From positions 19,569 through 83,568 of the forward strand of contig NZ_JAJOMC010000014.1 in the NCBI RefSeq assembly GCF_021129155.1: 64,000 nucleotides of DNA, in the 5' to 3' direction. This DNA comes from Arthrobacter sp. AK04. Lineage in GTDB: Bacteria; Actinomycetota; Actinomycetes; Actinomycetales; Micrococcaceae. The notes beneath the pieces were generated by a model. The model was not told the origin of the DNA. It worked only from the letters and a program-made list of their open reading frames with translations, and ran no database searches. This document shows positions 49,977 to 58,893 of the stretch, one piece after another. Position 1 is the stretch's first letter. Each line of letters starts with the position of its first letter. Both the position numbers and the translations under genes were made by a program.

Positions 49977-51656
49977 TTGTCCATCCTCGCCAGCCAGACC
50001 CACCACGCCGACAACGGTCCCGCGGACGCCACCAACTGGTGGCGCCAGGCCGCGGTTTACCAGATCTATCCACGCAGCTTCGCGGACTCGAACGGCGACG
50101 GGATTGGGGACCTCAAGGGCATTGCCTCGAAGGTGCCGTACTTGGAGGGCCTGGGGATCGACGCCGTGTGGCTGAGCCCGTTTTACCCCTCGGCCCTGGC
50201 TGACGGCGGCTACGACGTCGATGACTACCGCGACGTCGACCCCAAGATCGGCAGCCTGGCGGATTTCGATGCAATGGCCGAGGCTCTGCATGCGGCGGGT
50301 ATCAAGGTGATCGTGGACATTGTCCCGAACCACTCTTCCAACCGGCACGCCTGGTTCCAGGAAGCCCTGGCGGCCGGCAAGGGGTCACCGGCCCGGCAGC
50401 GGTACCACTTCAGGGACGGCAAGGGTGAGCACGGCGAGCTGCCGCCGTCGGACTGGACAGCCGCTTTCGGCGGCCCCGCCTGGTCCCGGGTGGATGATGG
50501 CCAGTGGTACCTGCACACCTTCACTCCCGAACAGCCGGACTGGAACTGGGACAACCCGGAGGTACGTGCGGACTTCCTCACGACCCTGCGCTTCTGGGCT
50601 GACCGCGGCGTGGACGGCTTCCGCGTGGACGTGGCCAACCTTCTGGTCAAGGACCTCCCCGCCGAGCTTCCCAGCAAGCAGGAACTGGACGCCATGGACC
50701 GTACCGTGGGGACGCACCCGCTCATGGACCGCGATGAAGTCCACGAGATCTACGCAGAATGGCGCAAGGTCTTCAACGAATACGACCCGCCGCGGTTTGC
50801 CGTGGCGGAGGCATGGGTGGAGACCGCCGCCCGGCGGGCCAAGTACGCCTCCCCTGAGGGGCTGGGCCAGGCTTTCAGCTTCGACCTGCTCCTGGCCGAC
50901 TTCAACGCTCCCCAGTTCCGCACCATCATCACGGACAACCTCGAACAGGCCCGCCTCACCGGCTCCACCACCACCTGGGTCTTTTCCAACCATGACGTCA
51001 CCCGCCACGCCACACGCTACGGTCTGGAACCGCTCAACGGCCGGCCGGGAAAACCGGGGGTGGACTGGGTCAAGGCGGGCGGCCCCCGCGAAGCGCTGGA
51101 CGTGGAAGGCGGCATCCGCCGCGCCAAGGCCGCCACGTTGCTCATGCTCGCCCTTCCCGGCTCCGCCTACCTCTACCAGGGCGAGGAACTGGGGCTGCAC
51201 GAGGTGGCGGACATCCCCGCTGATCAGCGCCAGGACCCGTCATTCTTCCGGGGCGCGGAGTACGACGGCCTGGGCCGGGACGGCTGCCGCGTGCCCCTGC
51301 CCTGGGAGCCCTCGGGACCATCCTTCGGCTTCGGTGCCGACGGCGCCCACCTGCCCCAGCCGGACTGGTTCGCCGAATACGCAGCCAGCAGCCAGGAAGC
51401 CAGCGACACTTCAACCCTGAACTTCTACCGGCAGGCACTGGCGCTGCGCCACGAACTCCAGGGTGCAGAGACCCTGGAATGGAGCGGCAGCGGAGATGAA
51501 CAGGTGCTGCACTTTGTGCGCCCGGGCGGCTGGCACGTCGTGGCCAACTTCGGTCCCGCCGCCGTCGAACTGCCTGCCGGCAAGGTCCTGATCTCCAGCG
51601 GCGGGATCACAGACGGCAAGCTTCCAGGAGAATCAACCGCCTGGCTCAAGGCCTGA
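49977..51656 (+). CDS. GH13 alpha-glucosidase, first copy
   Basis: 559-residue cytoplasmic glycoside hydrolase. Barrel start WWRQAAVYQIYPRSFADSNGDGIGDL; catalytic nucleophile Asp in DGFRVDVANLL, acid/base Glu in FAVAEAWVE, third Asp in FSNHDVTRH. Most like alpha-1,4/1,6-glucosidases that split maltose, isomaltose or sucrose-type disaccharides. Start is taken as TTG 49977, six bases after GGAAAGGGGA; ATG 49932 would add 15 residues but has no clear ribosome site. Probably the last gene of the importer operon. Confidence 0.9.
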   Translation: MSILASQTHHADNGPADATNWWRQAAVYQIYPRSFADSNGDGIGDLKGIASKVPYLEGLGIDAVWLSPFYPSALADGGYDVDDYRDVDPKIGSLADFDAMAEALHAAGIKVIVDIVPNHSSNRHAWFQEALAAGKGSPARQRYHFRDGKGEHGELPPSDWTAAFGGPAWSRVDDGQWYLHTFTPEQPDWNWDNPEVRADFLTTLRFWADRGVDGFRVDVANLLVKDLPAELPSKQELDAMDRTVGTHPLMDRDEVHEIYAEWRKVFNEYDPPRFAVAEAWVETAARRAKYASPEGLGQAFSFDLLLADFNAPQFRTIITDNLEQARLTGSTTTWVFSNHDVTRHATRYGLEPLNGRPGKPGVDWVKAGGPREALDVEGGIRRAKAATLLMLALPGSAYLYQGEELGLHEVADIPADQRQDPSFFRGAEYDGLGRDGCRVPLPWEPSGPSFGFGADGAHLPQPDWFAEYAASSQEASDTSTLNFYRQALALRHELQGAETLEWSGSGDEQVLHFVRPGGWHVVANFGPAAVELPAGKVLISSGGITDGKLPGESTAWLKA

Positions 51657-51728
51657 AGCGGCGTCCGGAGCGCGCAGCAGCCCTGCTGTTGACCTTCCGC
51701 GCCCGGCCGGAACATACTGGTCAAAAGA

Positions 51729-51746
51729 AAATTTAGATACTAAATA
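51729..51746. promoter_or_regulatory. Probable ROK operator, site 3 (second glucosidase)
   Basis: AAATTTAGATACTAAATA; contains the inverted repeat TTTAG-ATA-CTAAA. Ends 10 bases before the GTG of the second glucosidase and overlaps its AAAGGAG region boundary. The best-conserved of the three sites. Confidence 0.65.
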
Positions 51747-51756
51747 AAGGAGTGTT

Positions 51757-53469
51757 GTGAGCACCACCGCCACCCTGGCAACCCTGTCCGATTCCGGCCC
51801 ACTGTCCGATCCGAACTGGTGGCGGCAGGCCGCCGTCTACCAGATCTACCCGCGCAGTTTCGCCGACTCCAACGGCGACGGCATCGGCGACCTCAAGGGC
51901 ATCACCTCCAAGGTGCCGTACCTGAAGGCACTGGGTATCGACGCCGTGTGGCTGAGCCCCTTCTACCCCTCGGCGCTCGCCGACGGCGGCTACGACGTGG
52001 ATGACTACCGCGACGTCGATCCCAAACTGGGCACCCTGGACGACTTCGACGAGATGGCCAAAACGCTGCACGGGGCCGGCATTAAGCTCATCGCCGACAT
52101 CGTCCCCAACCATTCCTCCAACCGCCATGAGTGGTTCAAGGAAGCACTCGCCTCGCCCAAGGGCTCACCCGCCCGGGACCGCTACATCTTCCGTGACGGC
52201 AAGGGCCCGGACGGCGAGTTCCCGCCGTCGGACTGGGACTCTGTGTTCGGCGGCCCCGCCTGGGAGCGCATCACCGAACCGGACGGCACCCCCGGCCAGT
52301 GGTACATGCACATCTTCGCCAAGGAGCAGCCGGACCTGAACTGGTCCAACCGCGAGGTCCGCGATGACTTCCTCAAGACCCTGCGCTTCTGGTCCGACCG
52401 CGGCGTGGACGGCTTCCGGGTGGACGTGGCGCACGCCCTCACCAAGGACCTCACCGAACCGCTGCTGTCCAAGCTGGAACTGAGCGCCGCCAACACCGGT
52501 GTGGACGGTTTCGACGACGGCACGCACCCGTTCTGGGACCGCGACGAGGTCCACGAGGTGTACGCCGAGTGGCGTGAGGTCTTCAACGAATACAACCCGC
52601 CGCGCACCGCCGTGGCCGAGGCCTGGGTGCACGCCACCCGCCGGGCCCGCTACGCCAGCCCGCAGGGGCTTGGCCAGGCCTTCAACTTCGACCTGCTGCA
52701 GGCAGATTTCGACGCTGACGAGTTCCGCGAGATCATCACCCGCAACCTGGCTGAGGCCGCCGCCACCGGGGCCTCCTCCACCTGGGTGTTCTCCAACCAC
52801 GACGTCGTCCGGCACGCCACCCGCTACGGGCTGCCGCAGGTTTCCAAGAGCAAGGCGGGCGCCAAGGGCCAGGACGGCAAGGACTGGCTGCTTGCCGGCG
52901 GCCCCAAGGACCAGCTGGACGTGGAGCTGGGTGAGCGCCGTGCCCGCGCCGCAACCCTGCTGATGCTGGCAGTGCCGGGGTCCGCCTACCTGTACCAGGG
53001 TGAGGAACTGGGCCTGCAGGAAGTGGCGGAGATCCCCGAATCCGAACGCCAGGACCCCTCCTTCTTCCGGAACAGGGGAGTGGAGATCGGCCGCGACGGC
53101 TGCCGCGTGCCCCTGCCCTGGAAGGTGGAAGGCACCTCCTTCGGCTTCGGCGACGGCGGGGCGCACCTGCCGCAGCCGGACTGGTTCAGCAAGTACGCCG
53201 TGGAGGCGCAGGACGGCACCGAAGGCTCCACCCTGGAGCTGTACCGCACCGCCCTGAAGCTGCGCCACGAGCTGCAGGCGGATGAGGACCTGGAATGGGT
53301 GGAGAACGCCAACCCGGAGGTCCTGCACTTCCGCCGCCCCGGCGGCTGGCAGTCCGTGACCAACTTCGGGGACACCGCCGTCGAACTCCCCGCGGGGACC
53401 GTCCTGGTCAGCAGCGCACCGCTGGAAGACGGCAAGCTGCCCGGCGGCACCACCGCATGGCTGCGCTGA
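51757..53469 (+). CDS. GH13 alpha-glucosidase, second copy
   Basis: 570 residues, close paralogue of the preceding gene, with near-identical blocks over most of the catalytic barrel (WWRQAAVYQIYPRSFADSNGDGIGDLKGI, FRVDVAHAL, TAVAEAWVH, FSNHDVVRH). Main differences are a longer loop after the catalytic Asp (ELSAANTGVDGFDDGTHPFWDRDE) and an extra basic insert (SKSKAGAKGQDGKDWL), which may alter specificity. GTG start after AAAGGAG. It has its own operator-like site, so it can be transcribed apart from the importer operon. Confidence 0.92.
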   Translation: MSTTATLATLSDSGPLSDPNWWRQAAVYQIYPRSFADSNGDGIGDLKGITSKVPYLKALGIDAVWLSPFYPSALADGGYDVDDYRDVDPKLGTLDDFDEMAKTLHGAGIKLIADIVPNHSSNRHEWFKEALASPKGSPARDRYIFRDGKGPDGEFPPSDWDSVFGGPAWERITEPDGTPGQWYMHIFAKEQPDLNWSNREVRDDFLKTLRFWSDRGVDGFRVDVAHALTKDLTEPLLSKLELSAANTGVDGFDDGTHPFWDRDEVHEVYAEWREVFNEYNPPRTAVAEAWVHATRRARYASPQGLGQAFNFDLLQADFDADEFREIITRNLAEAAATGASSTWVFSNHDVVRHATRYGLPQVSKSKAGAKGQDGKDWLLAGGPKDQLDVELGERRARAATLLMLAVPGSAYLYQGEELGLQEVAEIPESERQDPSFFRNRGVEIGRDGCRVPLPWKVEGTSFGFGDGGAHLPQPDWFSKYAVEAQDGTEGSTLELYRTALKLRHELQADEDLEWVENANPEVLHFRRPGGWQSVTNFGDTAVELPAGTVLVSSAPLEDGKLPGGTTAWLR

Positions 53470-53503
53470 TGCCTGCACGCGTCCCGGAAGGGCGGCCAGC
53501 CTG

Positions 53504-54445
53504 ATGCAGGAACTTATTTACGGGTGCATGGGCCTGGGCGGCAGCTGGTCTGACGAGCCGCATGGAACGGAACATGTGGACCAGGCCGCCGCCGCCGTCG
53601 AGGCCGCGCTGGATGCCGGGATCACCCTGTTCGACCACGCGGATATCTACCGCAGCGGCAAGTCTGAGGCAGTGTTTGGTGAAGTCCTGGCCGCCCAGCC
53701 GGGGCTGCGGGACCGCATCAGGCTCCAGACCAAATGCGGCATCCGGCTCAACGAACGCGGGCTGCAGACGCACTACGACCTCAGCCGCGAGGCCATCCTG
53801 GAGAGGGTTAACGGAAGCCTGAAGCGGCTGCGGACGGACTATGTGGACGTCCTGCTGCTGCACCGGCCGGACCCGCTGGCGGACCCGGCGGAGGTGGCCG
53901 CCGCCGTCGGGCAGCTGATGGCGGAAGGCAAAGTCCGGCAGCTGGGCGTGTCCAACATGTCCGGGGCGCAGATCGAGGCGCTGCAGGACCGGCTGGAAAC
54001 CCCGGTTGTTGCCAACCAGCTGGAGATGAGCCTGCTCAAGCGGGCCTGGCTGGAGAGCCAGGTGCTGGTCAACCACTCCGAGCACCTGGACTACAGCTTC
54101 CCGCACGGCACGCTTGAGTACTGCGTGCGCAACTCCATCACGCTGCAGGCCTACGGCTCGCTGGCGCGCGGCCTGTACACGGGCGCGGAGCCGGAAAGCC
54201 CGGCATCGGCCGATGCCGCCACCGCCGAGCTCGTGGCCCGGCTGGCGGGGGAGTACGGCAGCTCCGGGGAGTCCGTCCTGCTGGGATGGCTGATGAAGCA
54301 CCCGGCAGGCATCGCGCCGGTGATCGGGACGGTCAATCCGGAACGGATCCGTGCCTGTGCCGACGCCGCCCGCGTGGCCGGCACCATGACCCGGGCCGAC
54401 TGGTACAAACTCTGGGTCACGGCGCGGGGCAGCAACATCCCCTGA
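53504..54445 (+). CDS. Aldo/keto reductase
   Basis: 313-residue NADPH-dependent reductase with the TIM-barrel catalytic tetrad: Asp44 and Tyr49 in FDHADIY, Lys in LQTKCGI, His in VLLLHRPD. VANQLEMSLLKRAWLES and LAYGSLARG-like stretches are typical of AKR11/YdhF-type members. It follows the second glucosidase by 34 bases with GGAAGGG upstream, so likely co-transcribed; the substrate may be a sugar-derived aldehyde, by context only. Confidence 0.88.
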   Translation: MQELIYGCMGLGGSWSDEPHGTEHVDQAAAAVEAALDAGITLFDHADIYRSGKSEAVFGEVLAAQPGLRDRIRLQTKCGIRLNERGLQTHYDLSREAILERVNGSLKRLRTDYVDVLLLHRPDPLADPAEVAAAVGQLMAEGKVRQLGVSNMSGAQIEALQDRLETPVVANQLEMSLLKRAWLESQVLVNHSEHLDYSFPHGTLEYCVRNSITLQAYGSLARGLYTGAEPESPASADAATAELVARLAGEYGSSGESVLLGWLMKHPAGIAPVIGTVNPERIRACADAARVAGTMTRADWYKLWVTARGSNIP

Positions 54446-54458
54446 CCCACCCCAACCA

Positions 54459-54508
54459 GGTAGCAGCAGGTGCCGTTTTGGGCCCCCAAAACGACACCTG
54501 CTGCTACC
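54459..54508. repeat. Intergenic palindrome, family B copy 2 (24-bp stem)
   Basis: Arms at 54459-54482 and 54485-54508 pair over 24 positions with one mismatch and a two-base loop. The arm begins GGTAGCAGCAGGTGCCGTTT. The same GGTAGCAGCAG/CTGCTACC core is in the palindrome at 32790-32855. It sits after the aldo/keto reductase gene and may also terminate transcription. Confidence 0.9.
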
Positions 54509-54611
54509 CGGATCCGCCCCGGGGCGGTCATATGGGGTTTAGTTCGTATTGATCCCCACAAGCAGGCCATTTTCTTCGGCGTCCGGGTTGCGGGGCGGAT
54601 ACGGTAGATAC

Positions 54612-55475
54612 ATGACGTCTACCATCGCCACCGAGACCGTAAGGCCGGAACGCAATATCCCAGCAGAAATCGCCCGTTCCTGGCTTCTGGTCAATGCCAT
54701 GAAGACAGAGCTGTTCGACCAGTCCGCGGTGTCGCGCGCTGACTCGATCATCCTGGATATTGAAGATGCCGTGGACCCGTCGCAGAAGGACCACGCACGG
54801 AACAACGTTGTGGACTGGCTGACCGCCGGCGGCAAGGCCTGGGTCCGCATCAACGATGCCACCAGCCGCTTCTGGGCGGACGACCTGGCGGGCCTGCGCG
54901 GCACCCCGGGCCTCCTGGGTGTCATGCTGGCCAAGACCGAATCCGCAGACCAGGTGACCGAGAGCTTCCACCGCATGGACGGCAAGACGCCCGTCATCCC
55001 GCTGGTTGAGTCCGCGCTGGGCATTGAGGAAGCGAACAACATCGCCAAGGCACAGGGCGCCTTCCGCCTGGCATTCGGCTCCGGCGACTTCCGCCGCGAT
55101 ACCGGCATGGCTGCCACACCCGAGGCCATGGCCTACCCCCGCGCCAAGCTGGTCGTCGCCAGCCGGGTGGGCAACCTTCCCGGCCCCATCGACGGGCCCA
55201 CCGTGGGCACCAATCACCCCATCCTGCGCGAGCAGACCGGCATCACCGTGATGATGGGCATGACCGGCAAGCTCTGCCTGGCCATCGACCAGACCCCTGT
55301 GATCAACGAGGTCATCAGCCCCACGCCGTCGGACGTCGCCTGGGCCACGGACTTCATGGCGGACTTCGAAGCCAACGGGCGCGTCATCCGTGACGGCTCC
55401 GACCTGCCCCGCCTGGGCCGCGCCGAGAAGATCATGAAGCTCGCGGTAGCCTTTGGGGTGCAGCCCGCGCTGTAA
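54612..55475 (+). CDS. CitE-like HpcH/HpaI aldolase/citrate lyase beta-type protein
   Basis: 287 residues, single TIM barrel. SRADSIILDIEDAVDPSQKDHARNNV is the conserved Mg2+/acyl-CoA site (Asp-Glu pair) and VIPLVESALGIEEANNIAKAQG the second Glu site. Stand-alone members cleave malyl-CoA, citramalyl-CoA or related thioesters; no citD/citF partners are present, so it is not classical citrate lyase. Start ATG 54612 follows TACGGT (54600-54605) by six bases: leaderless. Confidence 0.85.
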   Translation: MTSTIATETVRPERNIPAEIARSWLLVNAMKTELFDQSAVSRADSIILDIEDAVDPSQKDHARNNVVDWLTAGGKAWVRINDATSRFWADDLAGLRGTPGLLGVMLAKTESADQVTESFHRMDGKTPVIPLVESALGIEEANNIAKAQGAFRLAFGSGDFRRDTGMAATPEAMAYPRAKLVVASRVGNLPGPIDGPTVGTNHPILREQTGITVMMGMTGKLCLAIDQTPVINEVISPTPSDVAWATDFMADFEANGRVIRDGSDLPRLGRAEKIMKLAVAFGVQPAL

Positions 55476-55503
55476 CACCCGCTCTTTCACTTCAGGAGAC
55501 CCC

Positions 55504-56448
55504 GTGACCGATACGCGCTATCTGGTCCACGGGGTCTTCTGGCCTGCGCCTCCGGAGGCAACCGTTGGCGCGGACGTCCAGACGCACCCGTTCCTCCGCC
55601 TGCAGGCGCCGGAGGGCACCTTCCACAACGTAACGCTCGACGCCGGCACGCGCCTGGGCTTCCGGCTCGCCGCCGAGGGGAAGTACTGCCTCGGCCACCA
55701 TGTGGTGCACGGTCCGGCCCACCGGGACCACGTCCTCTGCGCCCAGCGGGCGCCCGCAGTCCGTGGACACCAGTGCGAACGGTGCTTTGTGGTGGACGAC
55801 TCCAGGCTCATCCACGACTTCCACCGGGACGGCCGGGTCCCGCCGGGGCTGCGCAACTACCTGATGCAGCCACACTGGCTCTACGTCGCCACCTTCGCCA
55901 ACGGCGCCAGCAAAGTGGGCACGGCCGCGGAGCTCCGCAAATGGCAACGGCTTGCCGAGCAGGGAGCCGTGGCTGCCAGCTACGTGGCGCACGCCGCCGA
56001 CGGACGCGTGGTGCGGATCCTCGAGGACCTGGTCACGCGCGAGGCCGGTCTTCCGCAGCAGGTCCGGTCCGCAGCCAAGGCTGCCGCGCTGGCTGCCCCG
56101 GCCCCGGCTGGCCGGCTCAGCGGGCATAACGCGGCCCTCGCCGCTTCCGCCCGCGGAGTAGTCTCCCGGTCCGGGGCTGCGGGCTTCCAGGTGGTGGAGG
56201 AAGTGTGGAACAGGCCGGACCTGGCCGGCCCGCTGTGCTCTGCGAGCCCCCGGCACCCCTATCCGCACGCCCTCGCTGCAGGCTCGCACGGATTGACGCT
56301 TGGTTCCCTGTGCGGCAGCTTCGCCCTGGCAGCCATCGACGGCACCGACCTGGAGTTCGTGGTGGATCTTGGCCAGCTCAAGGGCCGCAGCATCGAACTG
56401 GGCCACTTCACTTCCGAGGTCCCGGCCGTCCAGGAGGCGCTGTTCTGA
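55504..56448 (+). CDS. DUF2797 family protein
   Basis: 314 residues of a conserved actinobacterial family with no firm function. Seen: a Cys/His-rich pair around residues 75-100 (CAQRAPAVRGHQCERCF), followed by a GIY-YIG-like region (LYVATFANGASKVGTAAELRKWQRLAEQGAVAASYVA). The GTG start follows CAGGAGAC by four to five bases and sits 28 bases after the CitE-like gene, so the two may be co-transcribed. Confidence 0.75.
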   Translation: MTDTRYLVHGVFWPAPPEATVGADVQTHPFLRLQAPEGTFHNVTLDAGTRLGFRLAAEGKYCLGHHVVHGPAHRDHVLCAQRAPAVRGHQCERCFVVDDSRLIHDFHRDGRVPPGLRNYLMQPHWLYVATFANGASKVGTAAELRKWQRLAEQGAVAASYVAHAADGRVVRILEDLVTREAGLPQQVRSAAKAAALAAPAPAGRLSGHNAALAASARGVVSRSGAAGFQVVEEVWNRPDLAGPLCSASPRHPYPHALAAGSHGLTLGSLCGSFALAAIDGTDLEFVVDLGQLKGRSIELGHFTSEVPAVQEALF

Positions 56449-56505
56449 GCCTGCGCCCCGGCAATTGGCCCCTGCTGCAGGCGCGGCCCCCGGTAGACTG
56501 GCAGG

Positions 56506-56730
56506 GTGCTGAACGAATTCTGGGCCACCGCGCCGACCCGCTATAAAGTCCTGGTTTTCAGTGCGATGGGGCTGATCGCCGTCGGGATTATCCTCAACCT
56601 GGTTGGCAACACCAGCGGCAACTCCGGCCTTGCCACTGCATCCCTTCCCGTGATCGGCCTGGGCCTTGTCCTGCACATCGCCGGAATTTTGGTCCGCGGC
56701 CAGGCTATCCGGAAGGGCTACAAGCGGTAG
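56506..56730 (+). CDS. Small two-helix membrane protein, unknown
   Basis: 74 residues with two transmembrane helices (about 15-33 and 45-63) and a basic tail RGQAIRKGYKR on the cytoplasmic side. It is not recognised. GTG six bases after TAGACT (56494-56499), a clear leaderless promoter, which supports it being real. Its end overlaps the convergent SulP gene by 13 bases. Confidence 0.75.
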   Translation: MLNEFWATAPTRYKVLVFSAMGLIAVGIILNLVGNTSGNSGLATASLPVIGLGLVLHIAGILVRGQAIRKGYKR

Positions 56731-58391
56731 GCGGCGTTACGGCGGACGTGGCTGCGGGCGTGCTCCACAGCGTCACCGAGGTGCCCGAACAGGTGCTTGT
56801 GGTGCCGCAGGGAACGGATCACTCCAACGTTCGTCACCAGCTGCAGGTGGTCCGGCCGGACGCCCTTGAGCAGGACCGTGATGCCCCGCAGCTCGAGGGC
56901 GGAGACCACCTCCACCAGTGCATGCGCGCCCGTGGCGTCGAGCATGCGCAGCTGGGAAAGCCGGATGATGGCCACCTGGACGTCCTTGACCTGGCTGATC
57001 TCCTGCAGGATCCGTTCGGCGGCGCCAAAGAACATGGCCCCGTCCAGCCGGAGGACTGCGATGTGCTCGTCACCCTCGGCCCGGGGCCCGGGGATCTCCT
57101 CCCGCTGCACGCTGCTCAGCGAGGCGAACGTGCGGAGGGCAAAGAGGGCTGCGGCCGCGAGCCCGATCTGGATGGCAACGATCAGGTCGAACGCCACCGT
57201 AATGACCGCCGTCAGGATGAAGACGGCGGCGTCGGACCGGGTGGAGCGGAGGATCGCCGCAACGGTCCGCCGGGACACCATCCGCACCGCAGTGACCATC
57301 AGGACCCCGCCGAGGGCTGCCAGCGGAATACGGCTGACCATCCCTGACGCGAGGTAGACAATAGCCAGCAGCACCACAGCGTGGACAGCGGCAGCCAGGC
57401 GCGTTTTTGCACCCGAGCGGACGTTCACTGCCGTCCGCGCGATGGCCCCGGTGGCGGGCATGCCGCCGAACAGGCCTGCAGCGATGGACGCCAGGCCCTG
57501 GCCCGTCAGTTCCCGGTCCGGGCTGTACGGTCCACCGGGCCTGCCGTCTGGTCCGGTCATTCCTGCCGCAACCCGGGCAGACAGCAGGGATTCGATGGCC
57601 GCAAGGCAGGCGATCGCCACCGCGGGCATGGCCAGGCTGCCCAACAGCTCCACGTCAAAGGCGGGCACCGCCGGGGCGGGAAGGGAATGGGGCAGCGGGC
57701 CTATCCTCGGAATATCCAGCGCGAACAGCTCTGCGGCCGCCGCGGCGAGCAGCACCGCGATCAGGCTGGCCGGCAGGGCCCGGAGCAGCTTCTGCACAAG
57801 GACCATCACGACGGCGACGCCCGCCACGAGCCCGAGTGTCAGCAATGCCGTCGGAACAGTTGCGGCGGAGGCAGCTTCCACGGCAGCGACGAGGGTGTTG
57901 TGTCCCGGGACGCCGGACGTGCCGGTGGCGAGCGGAACCTGTTGGAGGAAAATAATTGCGGCGATCCCCAGGGTGAAGCCTTCCACCACAGGCCACGGGA
58001 TAAAGGCGACGGCCCGGCCCAGGCCGCTGAATCCCAGGACGCAGACCAGCAGCCCCGCCATCAGCGACAACGGTGCCACGCTGCCGGTGCCATGGACTGC
58101 CACCACGGGGGCAAGGACCACAACCATGGCGCCGGTGGGGCCGGACACCTGGACGGGTGATCCGCCCATCACAGCCGCCACCAGGCCGGCAACAATCGCT
58201 GTGATGAGCCCGGCCTCGGCACCCACTCCTGAGCTGACGCCGAACGCGAGCGCCAGCGGCAGGGCCACAATGCCCACCGTGATGCCGGCAAGCAGGTCCG
58301 TCCGCCACGACGTTCCCAGTCCCGTGTAGTCCAGTTTCGAGGGCAGGAACCTGCTGAAGTGCCGCCTTGCGGTGCTTACGCCCGTGTTCAC
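56718..58391 (-). CDS. SulP-family anion transporter with STAS domain
   Basis: 557 residues: about 12-14 transmembrane helices, including the typical AGITVGIVALPLALAFGVSSGVGAEAGLITA stretch, then a cytoplasmic STAS domain (about 440-535; LRLDGAMFFGAAE). SulP proteins move sulfate, bicarbonate or dicarboxylates; the substrate is not deducible. GTG start overlaps the ArsR gene stop by four bases, so the pair is translationally coupled. Confidence 0.92.
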   Translation of the reverse strand: MNTGVSTARRHFSRFLPSKLDYTGLGTSWRTDLLAGITVGIVALPLALAFGVSSGVGAEAGLITAIVAGLVAAVMGGSPVQVSGPTGAMVVVLAPVVAVHGTGSVAPLSLMAGLLVCVLGFSGLGRAVAFIPWPVVEGFTLGIAAIIFLQQVPLATGTSGVPGHNTLVAAVEAASAATVPTALLTLGLVAGVAVVMVLVQKLLRALPASLIAVLLAAAAAELFALDIPRIGPLPHSLPAPAVPAFDVELLGSLAMPAVAIACLAAIESLLSARVAAGMTGPDGRPGGPYSPDRELTGQGLASIAAGLFGGMPATGAIARTAVNVRSGAKTRLAAAVHAVVLLAIVYLASGMVSRIPLAALGGVLMVTAVRMVSRRTVAAILRSTRSDAAVFILTAVITVAFDLIVAIQIGLAAAALFALRTFASLSSVQREEIPGPRAEGDEHIAVLRLDGAMFFGAAERILQEISQVKDVQVAIIRLSQLRMLDATGAHALVEVVSALELRGITVLLKGVRPDHLQLVTNVGVIRSLRHHKHLFGHLGDAVEHARSHVRRNAAYRL

Positions 58392-58768
58392 GAGGGAGTC
58401 CCGCCAGCCAGGTGCCCTGCAGGCAGCTGCCGGGCCAGCCGGAGCTGTTCGTTGGAGTCGGCAAGGTTGTCCAGGAGGAAAGTCCGCGCGATGGCCAGCA
58501 GTTGGGAAATCCCGGGGTGCGCCAGCCGGTAGGTCACGGCATTGGCGGTGCGCACCGAAGTCACCACTTTGTGCTTGCGCAATGTGGCTAGGTGCTGGGA
58601 GAGGTGCGAGGCTTCAAGCCCGGTCTCCGCCAGGAGGTAACTCACTGCAGCTGTTTCCTCCGGCGCCGCAGCAAGCAGCTCAAGGATGCGGATCCTTGCC
58701 GGATGCGCCAGCCCCTTGAAGAGGTTGGCCTTGATCTCGTACAGGGGAGCCTGGGCGGAAGGCAGCAT
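58388..58768 (-). CDS. ArsR/SmtB-family regulator coupled to SulP transporter
   Basis: 126 residues. Winged helix (about 18-95): LFKGLAHPARIRILELLAAAPEETAAVSYLLAETGLEASHLSQHLATLRKHKVV. No canonical ELCVCDL metal-binding motif, so it may sense something other than arsenite/cadmium. AGGAGC precedes the ATG. It probably represses its own operon through the palindrome about 60 bases upstream. Confidence 0.9.
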   Translation of the reverse strand: MLPSAQAPLYEIKANLFKGLAHPARIRILELLAAAPEETAAVSYLLAETGLEASHLSQHLATLRKHKVVTSVRTANAVTYRLAHPGISQLLAIARTFLLDNLADSNEQLRLARQLPAGHLAGGTPS

Positions 58769-58826
58769 GGAAAGCTCCTGGAAGTGGCACTGGTGACCAA
58801 TAGACTGGCGGCAGCGAATTGATGGA

Positions 58827-58842
58827 TTGATGAATTCATCAT
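58827..58842. promoter_or_regulatory. Probable ArsR operator
   Basis: Contains the perfect 12-base palindrome GATGAATTCATC (58829-58840) in an AT-rich patch between the ArsR gene and the divergent MaoC gene; further TTGAT/ATCAA half-sites flank it (58819-58823, 58843-58847). Confidence 0.6.
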
Positions 58843-58893
58843 ATCAAAGCGGCACAAGCCCCTGGCAGGTGCGGCAACGATAGGCTTGAGGCC

